Shown here: positions 39,400-49,170 of the stretch, in pieces
How positions within the stretch are numbered: the stretch's first letter is position 1
Layout: each line of letters opens with the position of its first letter
DNA from: Brevundimonas sp. NIBR10
Lineage (GTDB): Bacteria > Pseudomonadota > Alphaproteobacteria > Caulobacterales > Caulobacteraceae
Assembly (NCBI RefSeq): GCF_027912515.1
Contig: NZ_CP115464.1
Location: 2,604,001 to 2,668,000 of the forward strand
Direction of reading: 5' to 3'
Length of the DNA stretch: 64,000 nt
Position numbers and translations under genes: made by a program
The notes under the pieces: model-generated
What the model saw: only the letters and a program-made list of their open reading frames with translations
Told to the model about the DNA's origin: nothing
Databases searched by the model: none

Positions 39400-39577
39400 T
39401 CACCTCCACATCGCCGAAGGGCGATGGGGAGGACAGACCGCGAAGCGGTCAGGCGGGGGCGACACGGTGTCAGCAGATCGCATCGACAGAGTGTGACGTC
39501 ATCGACCGGGCCGCCCCCTCCTGATCGGCGAAGCCGCCGATCTGTCCTCCCCCCGCGCCTTCGCGCATGTGGAGGTG
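39400..39577. repeat. Inverted pair of REP-like intergenic elements
   Basis: Element 1 (39400-39461) begins CACCTCCACAT, has a small hairpin, then GGGGAGGACAGA, a second hairpin with a CGAAGC loop, and GCGGGGGCG. Element 2 (39512-39577) is the same design on the opposite strand. Together they can form one large cruciform. Elements of this pattern are, to my knowledge, dispersed in Caulobacterales genomes. The stretch 39224-39399 and the remainder of the gap up to 39689 show no convincing gene. Confidence 0.7.
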
Positions 39578-39689
39578 AGTTGCCGTCTGGCGGAAACACA
39601 TCGGGAACGCTATCTGAAGCGCGACATTCCCTGACGCGCCCTGCCGGATCGCCGGCTCGGCGCATTTCTCGATTCCCGACCGGGCAAGG

Positions 39690-40016
39690 ATGCTTGTGGC
39701 CGACACCGACGCACGTTCAGACGACACAGCCGCGACCCAGCGACTGGGCCGGATCACCTTTCGCGCATGGCGGCGGGGGTTCCGGGAGTGCGACATGGTG
39801 CTGGGGCCGTTCGCCGATGCGGTGGGGCCAAGCCTGAGCGTGGAGGAACTCGATGCGTTCGAGGCCCTGCTGGGTCAGGACGACGATCATCAGCTCTATG
39901 CCTGGATCACGGGGACGGAAATCCCGCCGCCCGAGCATGAGACGATCCTGATGGGCAAGATCCGCGACTTCATGCGCGACCACGTCGCCCATGCGGTCAA
40001 TGAGGGGATCGGCTGA
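39690..40016 (+). CDS. sdhE: Succinate dehydrogenase assembly factor 2 (FAD assembly factor)
   Basis: Helps attach FAD covalently to SdhA. The 108-residue protein has the DUF339/Sdh5 signature: RITFRAWRRGFRECDMVLGP, with the RG-x-x-E core, then FEALLGQDDDHQLYAWITG. The N-terminal 20 residues are a variable extension. GGCAAGG precedes ATG 39690. The TGATG junction with mfd couples the two. The sdhE-mfd pairing is frequent in alphaproteobacteria, as far as I recall. Confidence 0.9.
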   Translation: MLVADTDARSDDTAATQRLGRITFRAWRRGFRECDMVLGPFADAVGPSLSVEELDAFEALLGQDDDHQLYAWITGTEIPPPEHETILMGKIRDFMRDHVAHAVNEGIG

Positions 40017-43000
40017 TGGACGGTGCCGTCCTGAAGCGTCGATCCGACCTGGAGCTGGGCGGCGCGCCCGAAGGTCTGGATGCGGTCACCGTCGCCGAAC
40101 GGTTGAAGGCACGGGGCGGCGTCGCGGTGTTCGTGGCGCGCGATTATCAACGCGCGGGCGTCTTTGCGCAGGCGGTGCGGTTTTTCTCAAAAGACATTGA
40201 AGTTCTAGATTTTCCGGCTTGGGATTGTCTGCCTTACGATCGGCTGAGCCCAACGTCGTCGGTCTCGGCCGAGCGGATGGCGGCCCTGACCGAACTGGCG
40301 GGGCGGCCTGACAGCGACCGTTCGCCGCTGCTGGTGGTGACCACGATCGGGGCGGCCATGCAGCGCACCCCGCCGCGCGAGGTGACGCAAGGGGCCGGCT
40401 TCGACGCCAAGGTCGGGCTGGACCTCGATCAGGCGGCGCTCGAACGGTATTTCGCGGTCAACGGCTATATGCGCGCCTCGACCGTCAACGAGCGCGGCGA
40501 GTATGCCGTGCGCGGCGGTGTCATCGACGTCTTCCCGCCGGGGTTCGAGGAGCCTGTGCGGCTGGACATGTTCGGATCGGAGCTTGAATCGATCCGCACC
40601 TTCGATCCCGGCACCCAGCGGTCGACGGGCCAGCGCAAGGCCATATCGCTGTCGCCGGTGTCCGAGGCGCTGCTGGACGCCGACAGCATCTCGCGGTTCC
40701 GCACCGGCTATCTGAGCCTGTTCGGGGCGGGCGGGGACGACCCGCTGTATGCCGCCGTGTCCGAGGGCGCGCGGCGTCAGGGGTTCGAGCACTGGCTGCC
40801 GCTGCTGTATCCGGAGCTGGAAAGCCTGTTCGACTATCTGCCGGACGATGCGGCGATATTCCTGGATCATCAGGTCGAAAGCGCGCGGGGCGAGCGGTGG
40901 ACCCTGACGGCCGATGCCTATGAGGCGCGGCGCGAGGCGTCCAAGGCCAAGGGCGGTGCGGCGAACCGGGCCCTGCCGCCCGAGCGACTGTATCTGCCTG
41001 AAGGCGAGTGGAATGCGGTCCTGGCCGGGCGCGAGGTACGGCGGCTGACGCCGTTTGCCGGGTCGGGCGAGGACGCGGGCGGCCGGCTGGGTCGGACGTT
41101 CGCGGCCGAGCGGGCCCAGGACAGCGTCAACCTGTTCGAGGCCGTCGCCGCCCATGCCGCGGCGCTGAAAGCCGAGGGCAGGCGGGTGGTGTTCGCGTCC
41201 TGGACCGAGGGGTCTTCGGACCGGCTGTCGGTCATGCTGGCCGACCACGGGCTGGATCACGTCGTCGCGGTTCGCGACTGGGCCGATGTGCAGAAGGCCC
41301 CCAGGGATCTGTATCTGCGCGCCGTCCTGCCGGTCGAGCACGGCTTCGTCACCGACAGCCTGGCCGTGATCTCCGAGACCGACATGCTGGGCGACCGGCT
41401 GGCGCGGCCCAAGCGGAAGCGCCGAGCGTCCAACTTCCTGGCAGAGGCCTCGGCCCTGACGACCGGCGATCTGGTCGTCCACCTGGATCACGGCATCGGG
41501 CGGTACGAGGGTCTGAAGACCCTGGAGATCCAGCAGGCCCCGCACGACTGTCTTGAGCTTCTCTATGCGGGTGAGAGCAAACTCTATCTACCCGTTGAAA
41601 ACATTGATCTGCTGACCCGGTACGGGACCGGTTCGGACGATGTCCAGCTGGACCGGCTGGGCGGGGCCGGCTGGCAGGCGCGGAAGGCCAAGGCCAAGGC
41701 CCGGCTGCGCGACATGGCCGAGGGGCTGATCGCGCTCGCGGCCAAGCGCGCGCTGAAGACGGCCGATCCGATCGTGCCGCCGCACGGCCTCTTCGACGAG
41801 TTCTGCGCGCGCTTCCCGTATGAGGAAACCGACGATCAGCTGAACGCCATCGGCGACGTGCTGGAGGATCTCGGCAAGGGCACGCCGATGGATCGGCTGA
41901 TCTGCGGCGACGTCGGGTTCGGCAAGACCGAGGTGGCGCTGAGGGCGGCGTTCGTTGTGGCCATGACGGGCCAGCAGGTGGCGGTGGTCTGTCCGACGAC
42001 GCTTCTGGCGCGCCAGCATTTCAAGACCTTCAGCGAGCGGTTCGCCGGCTGGCCGATCACGGTGCGGCACCTGTCGCGCATGGTCACGGCCAAGGATGCG
42101 GGCGAGACGCGCAGCGGCCTCAAGGACGGGATGTTCGAGATCGTCGTGGGCACCCACGCGGTCCTGAGCGAACAGGTCGGGTTCAAGGACTTGGGCCTTG
42201 TTATCGTTGATGAAGAGCAGCATTTCGGGGTCAAGCACAAGGAGAAGCTGAAGTCCCTGCGGGCCGACGTCCACCTGCTGACCCTGACCGCCACGCCGAT
42301 CCCGCGCACGCTCCAGATGGCCCTGTCGGGCATCCGCGAGATGTCGATCATCGCCACCCCGCCGGTCGATCGCCTGGCCGTGCGGACCTATGTGACGCCG
42401 TGGGATGCGGTGCTGATCCGCGAGGCTCTGCTGCGCGAGAAATATCGCGGGGGCCAGGCCTTCTATGTCTGTCCGCGCCTGTCGGACCTGCCCGAGATCG
42501 AGAAATTCCTGCGCGAACAGGTGCCCGAGATCAGGTTCGTCGTCGGTCACGGCCAGATGTCGCCGACCCAGTTGGAGGACGTGATGAGCGCCTTCTACGA
42601 CGGGTCCTACGATGTGCTGGTTTCGACCACGATCGTGGAGAGCGGCATCGATATTCCGACCGCCAACACCCTGGTCGTCCACCGCGCCGACATGTTCGGC
42701 CTGGCCCAGTTGCACCAGATCCGGGGCCGGATCGGGCGATCGAAAGCCCGCGCCTTCGCCTATCTGACCACAGATCCGAAGAAGCCGCTGTCCCTGTCGT
42801 CCGAGCGGCGGTTGCAGGTGCTGCAGTCGCTCGACAACCTGGGGGCCGGGTTCCAGCTGGCCAGCCACGACCTGGACCAGCGCGGCGGCGGCAATCTGCT
42901 GGGCGACGAACAGTCGGGCCATATCCGCGAGGTGGGCGTCGAGCTCTATCAGCAGATGCTGGAGGACGCGGTGGCATCCCTGCGCGTGGCGGGCGAGGAG

Positions 43001-43465
43001 GTCGTGGATCGCGGCTGGTCCCCGGCCATCAATGTCGGGGCGGCAGTCCTGATTCCAGAGGATTACGTGCCGGACCTGAATGTCCGTCTGACCCTGTACC
43101 GCCGCCTGTCCGACGCCGAGAATACCGAGAGCCGCGAGGCCCTGGCCGCCGAACTGATCGACCGGTTCGGGCCATTGCCGGATGAGGCGAAGCAGTTGCT
43201 GCGCATCGTGGGCGTCAAGGCGAACTGCAAGATCGCCTGTATCGAGCGCATCGATGCGGGGCCCAAGGGGGCGGTGCTGACCCTGAGGAACGGCAGTTTC
43301 CCCAATCCGATGGGGCTGGTCGGGCTGATCCAGAAGAACCACGCCTCGTGGAAGATCCGGCCGGACCAGAAGATCGTCGTCATGGGCGACTGGCCGACGC
43401 CGGAGGACCGGCTGAAGGTGGCCGAACGGATCACCCGGGATCTGGCGCGGGTGGCGACGGCCTGA
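40016..43465 (+). CDS. mfd: Transcription-repair coupling factor
   Basis: Removes RNA polymerase stalled at lesions and recruits UvrA. The 1149-residue protein has UvrB-like N-terminal domains (FDLPAWDCLPYDRLSPT-type region near residue 62). The RNA-polymerase-interacting domain follows (GDLVVHLDHGIGRYEGL). The RecG-like translocase carries GDVGFGKTEVALRAA, DEEQHFGVKHKEKLK and the LHQIRGRIGRS motif VI, then a C-terminal TRCF domain. No truncation is seen. It is translated from an ATG overlapping the sdhE stop. Confidence 0.95.
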   Translation: MDGAVLKRRSDLELGGAPEGLDAVTVAERLKARGGVAVFVARDYQRAGVFAQAVRFFSKDIEVLDFPAWDCLPYDRLSPTSSVSAERMAALTELAGRPDSDRSPLLVVTTIGAAMQRTPPREVTQGAGFDAKVGLDLDQAALERYFAVNGYMRASTVNERGEYAVRGGVIDVFPPGFEEPVRLDMFGSELESIRTFDPGTQRSTGQRKAISLSPVSEALLDADSISRFRTGYLSLFGAGGDDPLYAAVSEGARRQGFEHWLPLLYPELESLFDYLPDDAAIFLDHQVESARGERWTLTADAYEARREASKAKGGAANRALPPERLYLPEGEWNAVLAGREVRRLTPFAGSGEDAGGRLGRTFAAERAQDSVNLFEAVAAHAAALKAEGRRVVFASWTEGSSDRLSVMLADHGLDHVVAVRDWADVQKAPRDLYLRAVLPVEHGFVTDSLAVISETDMLGDRLARPKRKRRASNFLAEASALTTGDLVVHLDHGIGRYEGLKTLEIQQAPHDCLELLYAGESKLYLPVENIDLLTRYGTGSDDVQLDRLGGAGWQARKAKAKARLRDMAEGLIALAAKRALKTADPIVPPHGLFDEFCARFPYEETDDQLNAIGDVLEDLGKGTPMDRLICGDVGFGKTEVALRAAFVVAMTGQQVAVVCPTTLLARQHFKTFSERFAGWPITVRHLSRMVTAKDAGETRSGLKDGMFEIVVGTHAVLSEQVGFKDLGLVIVDEEQHFGVKHKEKLKSLRADVHLLTLTATPIPRTLQMALSGIREMSIIATPPVDRLAVRTYVTPWDAVLIREALLREKYRGGQAFYVCPRLSDLPEIEKFLREQVPEIRFVVGHGQMSPTQLEDVMSAFYDGSYDVLVSTTIVESGIDIPTANTLVVHRADMFGLAQLHQIRGRIGRSKARAFAYLTTDPKKPLSLSSERRLQVLQSLDNLGAGFQLASHDLDQRGGGNLLGDEQSGHIREVGVELYQQMLEDAVASLRVAGEEVVDRGWSPAINVGAAVLIPEDYVPDLNVRLTLYRRLSDAENTESREALAAELIDRFGPLPDEAKQLLRIVGVKANCKIACIERIDAGPKGAVLTLRNGSFPNPMGLVGLIQKNHASWKIRPDQKIVVMGDWPTPEDRLKVAERITRDLARVATA

Positions 43466-43479
43466 CGGGTTGCGTCAGG
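43461..43479. terminator. Bidirectional hairpin between mfd and aldose 1-epimerase stops
   Basis: CCTGACG-GGTTG-CGTCAGG is a perfect 7-base stem with a 5-base loop. The two arms contain the TGA stops of the convergent genes, so the stops are symmetrical in the hairpin. There is no T-tract on either side, so termination would be weak or Rho-assisted. Confidence 0.45.
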
Positions 43480-44338
43480 GCGTGGCGAAGGCGCTGATCA
43501 GTGCCGTCATCTCCAGTGTCTGGCTTGGGTCGAGCCGGACGAGGCCGGAGTTCTCGCCGGGCGGGGCATTGTGGGCGTCCGGGCGGTGGGTCACGGGCTC
43601 GATGCAGATGAAGTCGGCCCCCTGTGGCGCATAGACCTGGGCCCAGCGCGCGTTGGGCGAGGCGGTGATCTCGACGACGTGGCCGGCGTGGGTCAGGCGG
43701 GCGGTGCCGGTCCAGTCGGCATAGGCATTGTCGACGAACGGGGCGGCGGCGACCGGGGCGCCCCTGCTCCAGTCGTGGATCGCCGAGGCCTCGGCCAGAC
43801 GGGTCGGGATCTCGTCGGCACCGTTCAGCCAGACGCGAGGGGCCGGGAGGGTCAGGATCGTGCCGGGTTCGGTCGCGAAATAGGGATGCAGACCCAGCCC
43901 GGCGGGCATGGCCCGATCGCCCTGGTTCGTGATCGTCAGGCCCAGGGTGACGCCTTGCTCGTCGAGGGCGATGTCGTGAGTGGCGCTCCAGGCCCAGGGC
44001 CACTCCGGCGACGGCTCGCAGGGCAGGGTCAGGCGAATTGCGTGGTCGGTCTGCCGCTCGACCGTCCATGGCCGGTGCCAGCCGATGCCGTGCAGGGCGT
44101 GGGGCTCGAACCCCGACGTGGCGGGCAGGGTGGTGTCGGCCCCGTCCCAGGCGAACCGGCCCTGCGCGATGCGGTTGGCGTAGGGCACCAGGGGGAAGTT
44201 GCCGGTCGACAGGGGATCACTCGCATTGTCCGGCGCGCGTCGTAGGACATCACGTCCCTGCCAGGTCAGGCTCAGGATGGAGGCACCGAGGTCGGGCGAC
44301 ACCGTCAGTCGCCAGTCGCCGTGGGTCAGGGTGATCAC
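43475..44338 (-). CDS. Aldose 1-epimerase family protein
   Basis: Interconverts alpha and beta anomers of free hexoses. The 287-residue protein shows the galactose-mutarotase-like beta-sandwich: PLVPYANRIAQGRF, HALHGIGWHRPWTV and GLHPYFATEPG carry the conserved histidines, and FICIEPVTHRPDAHN the catalytic Glu region. No signal peptide, so cytoplasmic. ATGA-coupled to the upstream lactonase gene, suggesting a small sugar operon next to the maltodextrin locus. Confidence 0.85.
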   Translation of the reverse strand: MITLTHGDWRLTVSPDLGASILSLTWQGRDVLRRAPDNASDPLSTGNFPLVPYANRIAQGRFAWDGADTTLPATSGFEPHALHGIGWHRPWTVERQTDHAIRLTLPCEPSPEWPWAWSATHDIALDEQGVTLGLTITNQGDRAMPAGLGLHPYFATEPGTILTLPAPRVWLNGADEIPTRLAEASAIHDWSRGAPVAAAPFVDNAYADWTGTARLTHAGHVVEITASPNARWAQVYAPQGADFICIEPVTHRPDAHNAPPGENSGLVRLDPSQTLEMTALISAFATP

Positions 44339-45201
44339 AGTCTGACCCGGTTCTGCGGCAGGCCGGGGGTCTCGACCCGCAGGCGGTACAGGCCACCGAG
44401 CGTCGGCTGGGCAGGGCGCTTGTCGGCGTTCCCAAGCCAGGCCGTGGTGCAGTAGAGGTCGCGCAGGTCGTCGCCGCAGAAGGCGGCCTTGGTCACGGTC
44501 TGGACCGGGAAGCGGATCGTGCCGATGCGCTCGCCGTCGGGGGCGAACCGGGCGACGCCCCAGCCGTTGAACAGGCCGACGTGCAGGACGCCTGATGAAT
44601 CCACACTGGGGCCGTCGCAGTAGCCGTCGGGGGTCTCGGCGAACAGTCGCTTGTTCGAGACGACGCCGTCCGAATGGTCGAAGGCGTAGATGCGCTTCTG
44701 GAGCGTGTCGTGGTGATAGAGGGTGCGGCCGTCGGGGCTGAGGGCCGGGCCGTTGGTGACGCCATAGTCGTCGTCATGGCGCGTCACGAGCCCGTCGGCG
44801 AAGCGGTAGAGGGCACCGGTCTGTTGCTCTTCCGAATCGTCCATGGAGCCGAACCACAGGGAGCCGTCCGGGGCGACGAAGCCGTCGTTGAGCCGGTTCT
44901 GGGGTCGGTCGGCCTCGACGGCGACGATCAGATCGAACCGGCCGGTCTCGGGATCGAAGCGGTGGAGCCCGCTGCGCACGCCGCAGACCAGTGCGCCGTC
45001 GGTGGCGGGCAGGGCGAAGCCGGTCTGGTCCGGCGTGTCCCAGCTGTCGGTCGCGCCGTCGTCGTGGCCGTAGCGATGCAGCCTGCGGCCCTTGATGTCG
45101 ACGAACCAGACACAGCGGCGTTCCGCGTCCCACACGGGCCCTTCGCCGAGTTCGGCCTGAATGTCCCAGACAAGCTCGGGTGCAGCGTCCTGAATCGGCA
45201 T
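44335..45201 (-). CDS. SMP-30/gluconolactonase family sugar lactonase
   Basis: Hydrolyses aldonolactones. A 288-residue beta-propeller with metal-binding positions: Glu in AELGEGPVWD (residues about 15-24), Asn in RLNDGFVAPDGSLWFGSM, and the SPDGRTLYHHDT loop where Asp binds metal. ATG 45201 is chosen; a TTG 30 bases upstream is possible. The substrate (glucono-, galactono- or arabinolactone) is not decidable. The 145 bases upstream contain no gene and should hold its promoter. Confidence 0.82.
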   Translation of the reverse strand: MPIQDAAPELVWDIQAELGEGPVWDAERRCVWFVDIKGRRLHRYGHDDGATDSWDTPDQTGFALPATDGALVCGVRSGLHRFDPETGRFDLIVAVEADRPQNRLNDGFVAPDGSLWFGSMDDSEEQQTGALYRFADGLVTRHDDDYGVTNGPALSPDGRTLYHHDTLQKRIYAFDHSDGVVSNKRLFAETPDGYCDGPSVDSSGVLHVGLFNGWGVARFAPDGERIGTIRFPVQTVTKAAFCGDDLRDLYCTTAWLGNADKRPAQPTLGGLYRLRVETPGLPQNRVRL

Positions 45202-45346
45202 GAGTTCGTGATCTTCCGGTGCATCAGACAAGCCTCTGAACCGCCTATACTCATACAAATGAAGGGTCGCCAGCCTTGCCGTCGCCGTGGATGGCGGAGG
45301 CTGATAAGCAGGGACGCAGGCGGCAAACCTGCGTCCCTCCAATCCA

Positions 45347-46630
45347 TCAGTGCCCGGCGACCGGAGCCGAGGCCTCATTGCGCGGACGCGAACGGATGCA
45401 CAGCACGGCGAAGACCGTCAGCAGGGCATAGCCGATCAGGGGCACCACGAAGGCCGGCGACACCCGTCCCGACAGGTCGGCGATATGGCCCGCCAGCGGC
45501 GGCAGGAAGGCCCCGCCGATGATACCAAAGACCAGCAGGCCCGAGGTCGCGGACGTCGGCGCGGTCGATCGCTCCAGCGTCAGGGTGAAGATGGTCGGGA
45601 ACATGATCGAGTTGAACAGGCCGATCGACAGGGCCGCATAGGCCGCCGACACGCCGCCGCCTTGCGTCACATACAGGCACAGCAGGCCGGCGACGACGGT
45701 GCAGAAGGCCAGCACGATCCCGGCCTTCACGTAGCGCAGCACGACCGCGCCGATGAACCGCCCGACCATGGCCCCCAGCCAGTAGAGGGCGACCATCTTG
45801 CCGGCGGCCTCCATGGGCTTGTTCAGGATGTCGGGGCTGTTGAGGAAGTTGGTCATCATCGTGCCGATGGCGACCTCGGACCCGACGTAGACGAAGATGG
45901 CCAGGGCGCCGAGGATGGCCCAGGGCGATCCCAGGGCCTTGAGCGGCGAGGACTCACCGGCAGGAGCCGCCTCGGGCGCCGCCGCGTCGATCCGCTTGCG
46001 CGCCGAGAAGATGAACAGGGCGACCAGCAGGAAGAAGCCGCCGAGCGCCAGGAAGGCGATGTCAATGCTGCGCAGGGACTGACCCCGCGTCGCCGCCGTG
46101 ACGGCCGCGCCGGCCGCGAAAACGCCGCCGGTCAACAGGACGTGCGAACCCAGCCAGGGACCGATCGCGGTCCCCAGCGAGTTGAAGGCCTGTGAGAGGT
46201 TCAGGCGGAAGTGGGTGCGCTTGGCCTCGCCCAGCACCGCGACCAGCGGATTGGCCGCAACCTGCAACAGGGTGACGCCCGAGGCGATGACGAACAGGGC
46301 CAAAAGCACGCCTGCGTACTGGTCCAGGGCCGTGGCGGCCGGAACGATCAGACAGCCCAGCACCATGACGCCGAGTGCGCCGAGGATCGCCCGGGAATAG
46401 CCGAGCCGCGACAGGATGGCCGCGGCGGGCAGGGAGGCCACGCCGTAAGCGATGAACCAGGCCGATCCGGTGAGGAAGGCCTCGGTATAGCTGAGGTCGA
46501 ACACCCGCTTCACCGCCGCGACCAGGGGATCGAGCAGGGACGTCGCGAAACCCCAGGCAAAGAACAGGGTCGTCACATAGGCGAAGGCAGCGCCGGCCCC
46601 CTTGGGCGGGCTGGTCGTGGTCGTGGTCAT
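45347..46630 (-). CDS. Sugar MFS transporter, FucP/glucose-galactose type
   Basis: Proton-coupled sugar uptake across the inner membrane. The 427-residue protein has about twelve spans and the FucP-family marks: FFAWGFATSLLDPLV near residue 23, LLQVAANPLVAVLGE, FRLNLSQAFNSLGTAIGPWL and the C-terminal MFPTIFTLTLERS. In Caulobacterales such transporters take up glucose, galactose or N-acetylglucosamine; position next to the glucoamylase favours glucose released from starch. A short 35-base gap separates it from the GH15 gene. Confidence 0.88.
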   Translation of the reverse strand: MTTTTTSPPKGAGAAFAYVTTLFFAWGFATSLLDPLVAAVKRVFDLSYTEAFLTGSAWFIAYGVASLPAAAILSRLGYSRAILGALGVMVLGCLIVPAATALDQYAGVLLALFVIASGVTLLQVAANPLVAVLGEAKRTHFRLNLSQAFNSLGTAIGPWLGSHVLLTGGVFAAGAAVTAATRGQSLRSIDIAFLALGGFFLLVALFIFSARKRIDAAAPEAAPAGESSPLKALGSPWAILGALAIFVYVGSEVAIGTMMTNFLNSPDILNKPMEAAGKMVALYWLGAMVGRFIGAVVLRYVKAGIVLAFCTVVAGLLCLYVTQGGGVSAAYAALSIGLFNSIMFPTIFTLTLERSTAPTSATSGLLVFGIIGGAFLPPLAGHIADLSGRVSPAFVVPLIGYALLTVFAVLCIRSRPRNEASAPVAGH

Positions 46631-46665
46631 TGAGGTCTCCCCGGAGGCTCGGATTCGGCTGTGTA

Positions 46666-49170
46666 TCAGCGTGACGTGTCGGCGGGCGTCGCGCCAGAGG
46701 CGAAGCGGGCCTCGACCGGCGGATAGAGGTCCCAGACGCGACGGTCGGCCAGGGACCGGAGCAGTTTCAGATACTCGGCGTGGGTCCAGGCCAGGGGCGT
46801 GGCCGAGTCGGTGCCTTCGCCCGTCGTGTAGGTGTGGACCCCGTTCGCGCCGACGCCGTCCCAGACCTGTTCCGGCATCAGCAGGCCGTCGTTGGCGAAC
46901 CGCTCCATGCCCCGGACATAGGTGCGGCGAATGTCGGCGATGGCCCGGTCGGTAGCGTTCCCGCGCAGCGCGCGCGCCAGTTCATAGTGACCACGCTCGC
47001 CGGTAAAGATCGGCCAGACCCGGCCGCGCTGACCCGGTGCCATGACGCCGTCGATGCCGTAGTTGCCGCCGCTGGTGGTGTCCTCGCCGTATCCGTCGAT
47101 GCCGTAGCGCCGCCAGCCGGGGGTCGTGTCGCCGACAGGTCCGAAATCGTAGCGGACGCGGGTCAGGTCCTCGCGCGTCTGGTCGTCGTATTCGGGCAGG
47201 GTGGCCAGGATTTCGGCGTCATCGGCGGCGCGGACGCCGTAACGGACCAGCTCCAGGAAGCCGCCGTCCACGACCCGGTCCTGGGCCTGACCCGGCTGGC
47301 CGTTGTTGTCGCCCATCTTCGCGTGACTGTTCGGATCCTCGGTCTTGGACAGGCGCAGGAAATAGTCGCCGTCGCCGAACGCGCCGTCGGTCGTGAACAT
47401 CCGCGCCTCGATCTTGCTCGAATAGTCGTCGGCGGCGGCCAGGTAGCGGGTGGCCGAGGCCGGATCACCCGATGCCGTGGCGATGTCGGCCGCGACGGTC
47501 AGGCCGGTGATGACGGCGGCCGTGGTCGAGGGCGAATGGCCGTCCTGTTCCTCCCACCGCTCCTGCTGGGTGAAGGGCGGGGTGATGGTCGCATCGTTCC
47601 ACAGCAGGCCGACCTTGCCGCCGTCGACCAGGAAGTCGGCGGCGGGCTTGATCATGCGGGTGTACATGGTCGCCATCTCGGCGTCGGAGACCTCGCCGGC
47701 CTTCCACAGCCGCCAGCCCAGCATGATCGGCATGGCGGTCTGGTCCAGCTGGACCCCGACCCATTCGATCTGGCCGTCCACATGGGTCTTTTGCAGGAAC
47801 CAGCCGGTGGTGCCGGTGTTGCCGGGCGTGTCGGCGCGGACCTGGACCTGGGGCAGGTAGCGGAAGGCGGCCAGCGGCGTCTCGGTGTCGCCGAGCGCCA
47901 GCAGGGCCATGGCCACCTGATAGAAGTCGCGGGGCCAGACGGCCTTGTAGCCGGTCGAGGCGGTCGTCGCGTCCACCGTGTCGCCCCACGGGTTGGACAG
48001 GGAGGCGATCAGGGCACCGGCGTGAGTCCGGTCCTCCTGTACCTTCAGCATCAGGGCGGAGGCATATGCCAGCTTGCCGCCGTCGGTGGATTGTTCGGCC
48101 ATGCGGGGCAGTTCGCTCAGGGTGCCGAGCCAGTCCTGCCAGCCGACGCGGTCGCCCTCGCCGTTGAAGCGCGCCAGGACCTCGTCGAGCCCGGTCGTGA
48201 AACTGTTCCAAGCTGCTGTTTGGGCCATCCTGCGCGAAGCGCCGAAGCCGATCACGAAGTCTTGGCTTAGCGCGTCTCCAGCTTTCACAGACTGGAGTTG
48301 AGCCGTAAGCATGATGTTGCCGCCCTGATCGCCGGTTGACTCATAGACGTGGTCAAGACGACCGTCGGAAAGGTCGGTCAGACCATCAGACGCGCCGACG
48401 AAGCCTGCACTTGCGGCCTCGAATGGGCGATCAGTTGTGAGCCAGAGGTGTACGTCACCCTCATGGGCGTACAGCGCGCCGGGATTGTTGGCGGACACGT
48501 CACTCTGGCTCGATCTATTGCCTTTCGCGACGCTACCGAGATCGCCGACGCCGGTGTTGGCTATATGCGGCTCGAGCAGCAAATAGGGGGTGATCTTTCC
48601 CTTGAGCGCCTTGATCGATGTCCGCACTACAAGCGACTGCTGATCGGGGTCGGTGTAGATGCGCTTCTCGATCTCGTAGTAGCCGCCCTTGTCGGTGGTG
48701 ATCACTCGGTAGGCGGGCGACAGGGGACGACCCTGGGTGTCCGTGTCTAGGTATTCGGTGCGCTCGGTGGTGTCGGTCCCTTCGACGGACAGACCGGTCT
48801 CGGTCATGACGGCAAAGCGCATCTGTTTGATCTGCGCCTCGTGGATCAGACCGTACATGGTCTCGGTCAGGATGCCGTCGGCGATGGAGAACCAGACGCG
48901 CGAGACGTTTCCAGTCGAGCCGCCGTCGCGATACTGGCCGTCGACGTAGGCTTCGTAGGATGCGCCGGCACCCTGTTTGGCGGCGCTCGACCAGGTCGGG
49001 GCGACACCCGGCGCGCCGGGCGCAATGGCTTCTGCGACAGGAGGCGTGATCTCCGGCATCGTAGCAGGCGCAGCGGCCATCGAGGCGCAGGCTCCGGTGG
49101 CGAGCAGGGCGCAGGCGGCGGCGGAGGCGGCGAGGCGGCGGGACAGGGTCATCGGGATACTCGCGAACAT
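46666..49170 (-). CDS. Glucan 1,4-alpha-glucosidase (glucoamylase, GH15)
   Basis: Releases beta-D-glucose from non-reducing ends of maltodextrins. The 834-residue protein has an N-terminal export signal (residues about 9-30, ending ALLATGACA, possibly lipid-modified Cys28). A beta-sandwich N-domain follows (about 50-330), then the (alpha/alpha)6 catalytic barrel. The barrel holds YKAVWPRDFYQVAMALLALG, the general-acid region RWEEQDGHSPSTTAA, and MPEQVWDG with the probable base. Likely periplasmic. TGATG-coupled to the esterase gene. Confidence 0.92.
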   Translation of the reverse strand: MFASIPMTLSRRLAASAAACALLATGACASMAAAPATMPEITPPVAEAIAPGAPGVAPTWSSAAKQGAGASYEAYVDGQYRDGGSTGNVSRVWFSIADGILTETMYGLIHEAQIKQMRFAVMTETGLSVEGTDTTERTEYLDTDTQGRPLSPAYRVITTDKGGYYEIEKRIYTDPDQQSLVVRTSIKALKGKITPYLLLEPHIANTGVGDLGSVAKGNRSSQSDVSANNPGALYAHEGDVHLWLTTDRPFEAASAGFVGASDGLTDLSDGRLDHVYESTGDQGGNIMLTAQLQSVKAGDALSQDFVIGFGASRRMAQTAAWNSFTTGLDEVLARFNGEGDRVGWQDWLGTLSELPRMAEQSTDGGKLAYASALMLKVQEDRTHAGALIASLSNPWGDTVDATTASTGYKAVWPRDFYQVAMALLALGDTETPLAAFRYLPQVQVRADTPGNTGTTGWFLQKTHVDGQIEWVGVQLDQTAMPIMLGWRLWKAGEVSDAEMATMYTRMIKPAADFLVDGGKVGLLWNDATITPPFTQQERWEEQDGHSPSTTAAVITGLTVAADIATASGDPASATRYLAAADDYSSKIEARMFTTDGAFGDGDYFLRLSKTEDPNSHAKMGDNNGQPGQAQDRVVDGGFLELVRYGVRAADDAEILATLPEYDDQTREDLTRVRYDFGPVGDTTPGWRRYGIDGYGEDTTSGGNYGIDGVMAPGQRGRVWPIFTGERGHYELARALRGNATDRAIADIRRTYVRGMERFANDGLLMPEQVWDGVGANGVHTYTTGEGTDSATPLAWTHAEYLKLLRSLADRRVWDLYPPVEARFASGATPADTSR

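Noticed and set aside
37115..39496. Rightward open frame of 793 codons opposite recG
   Set aside because: recG is complete with all helicase motifs. The antisense product is low-complexity and lacks any domain.
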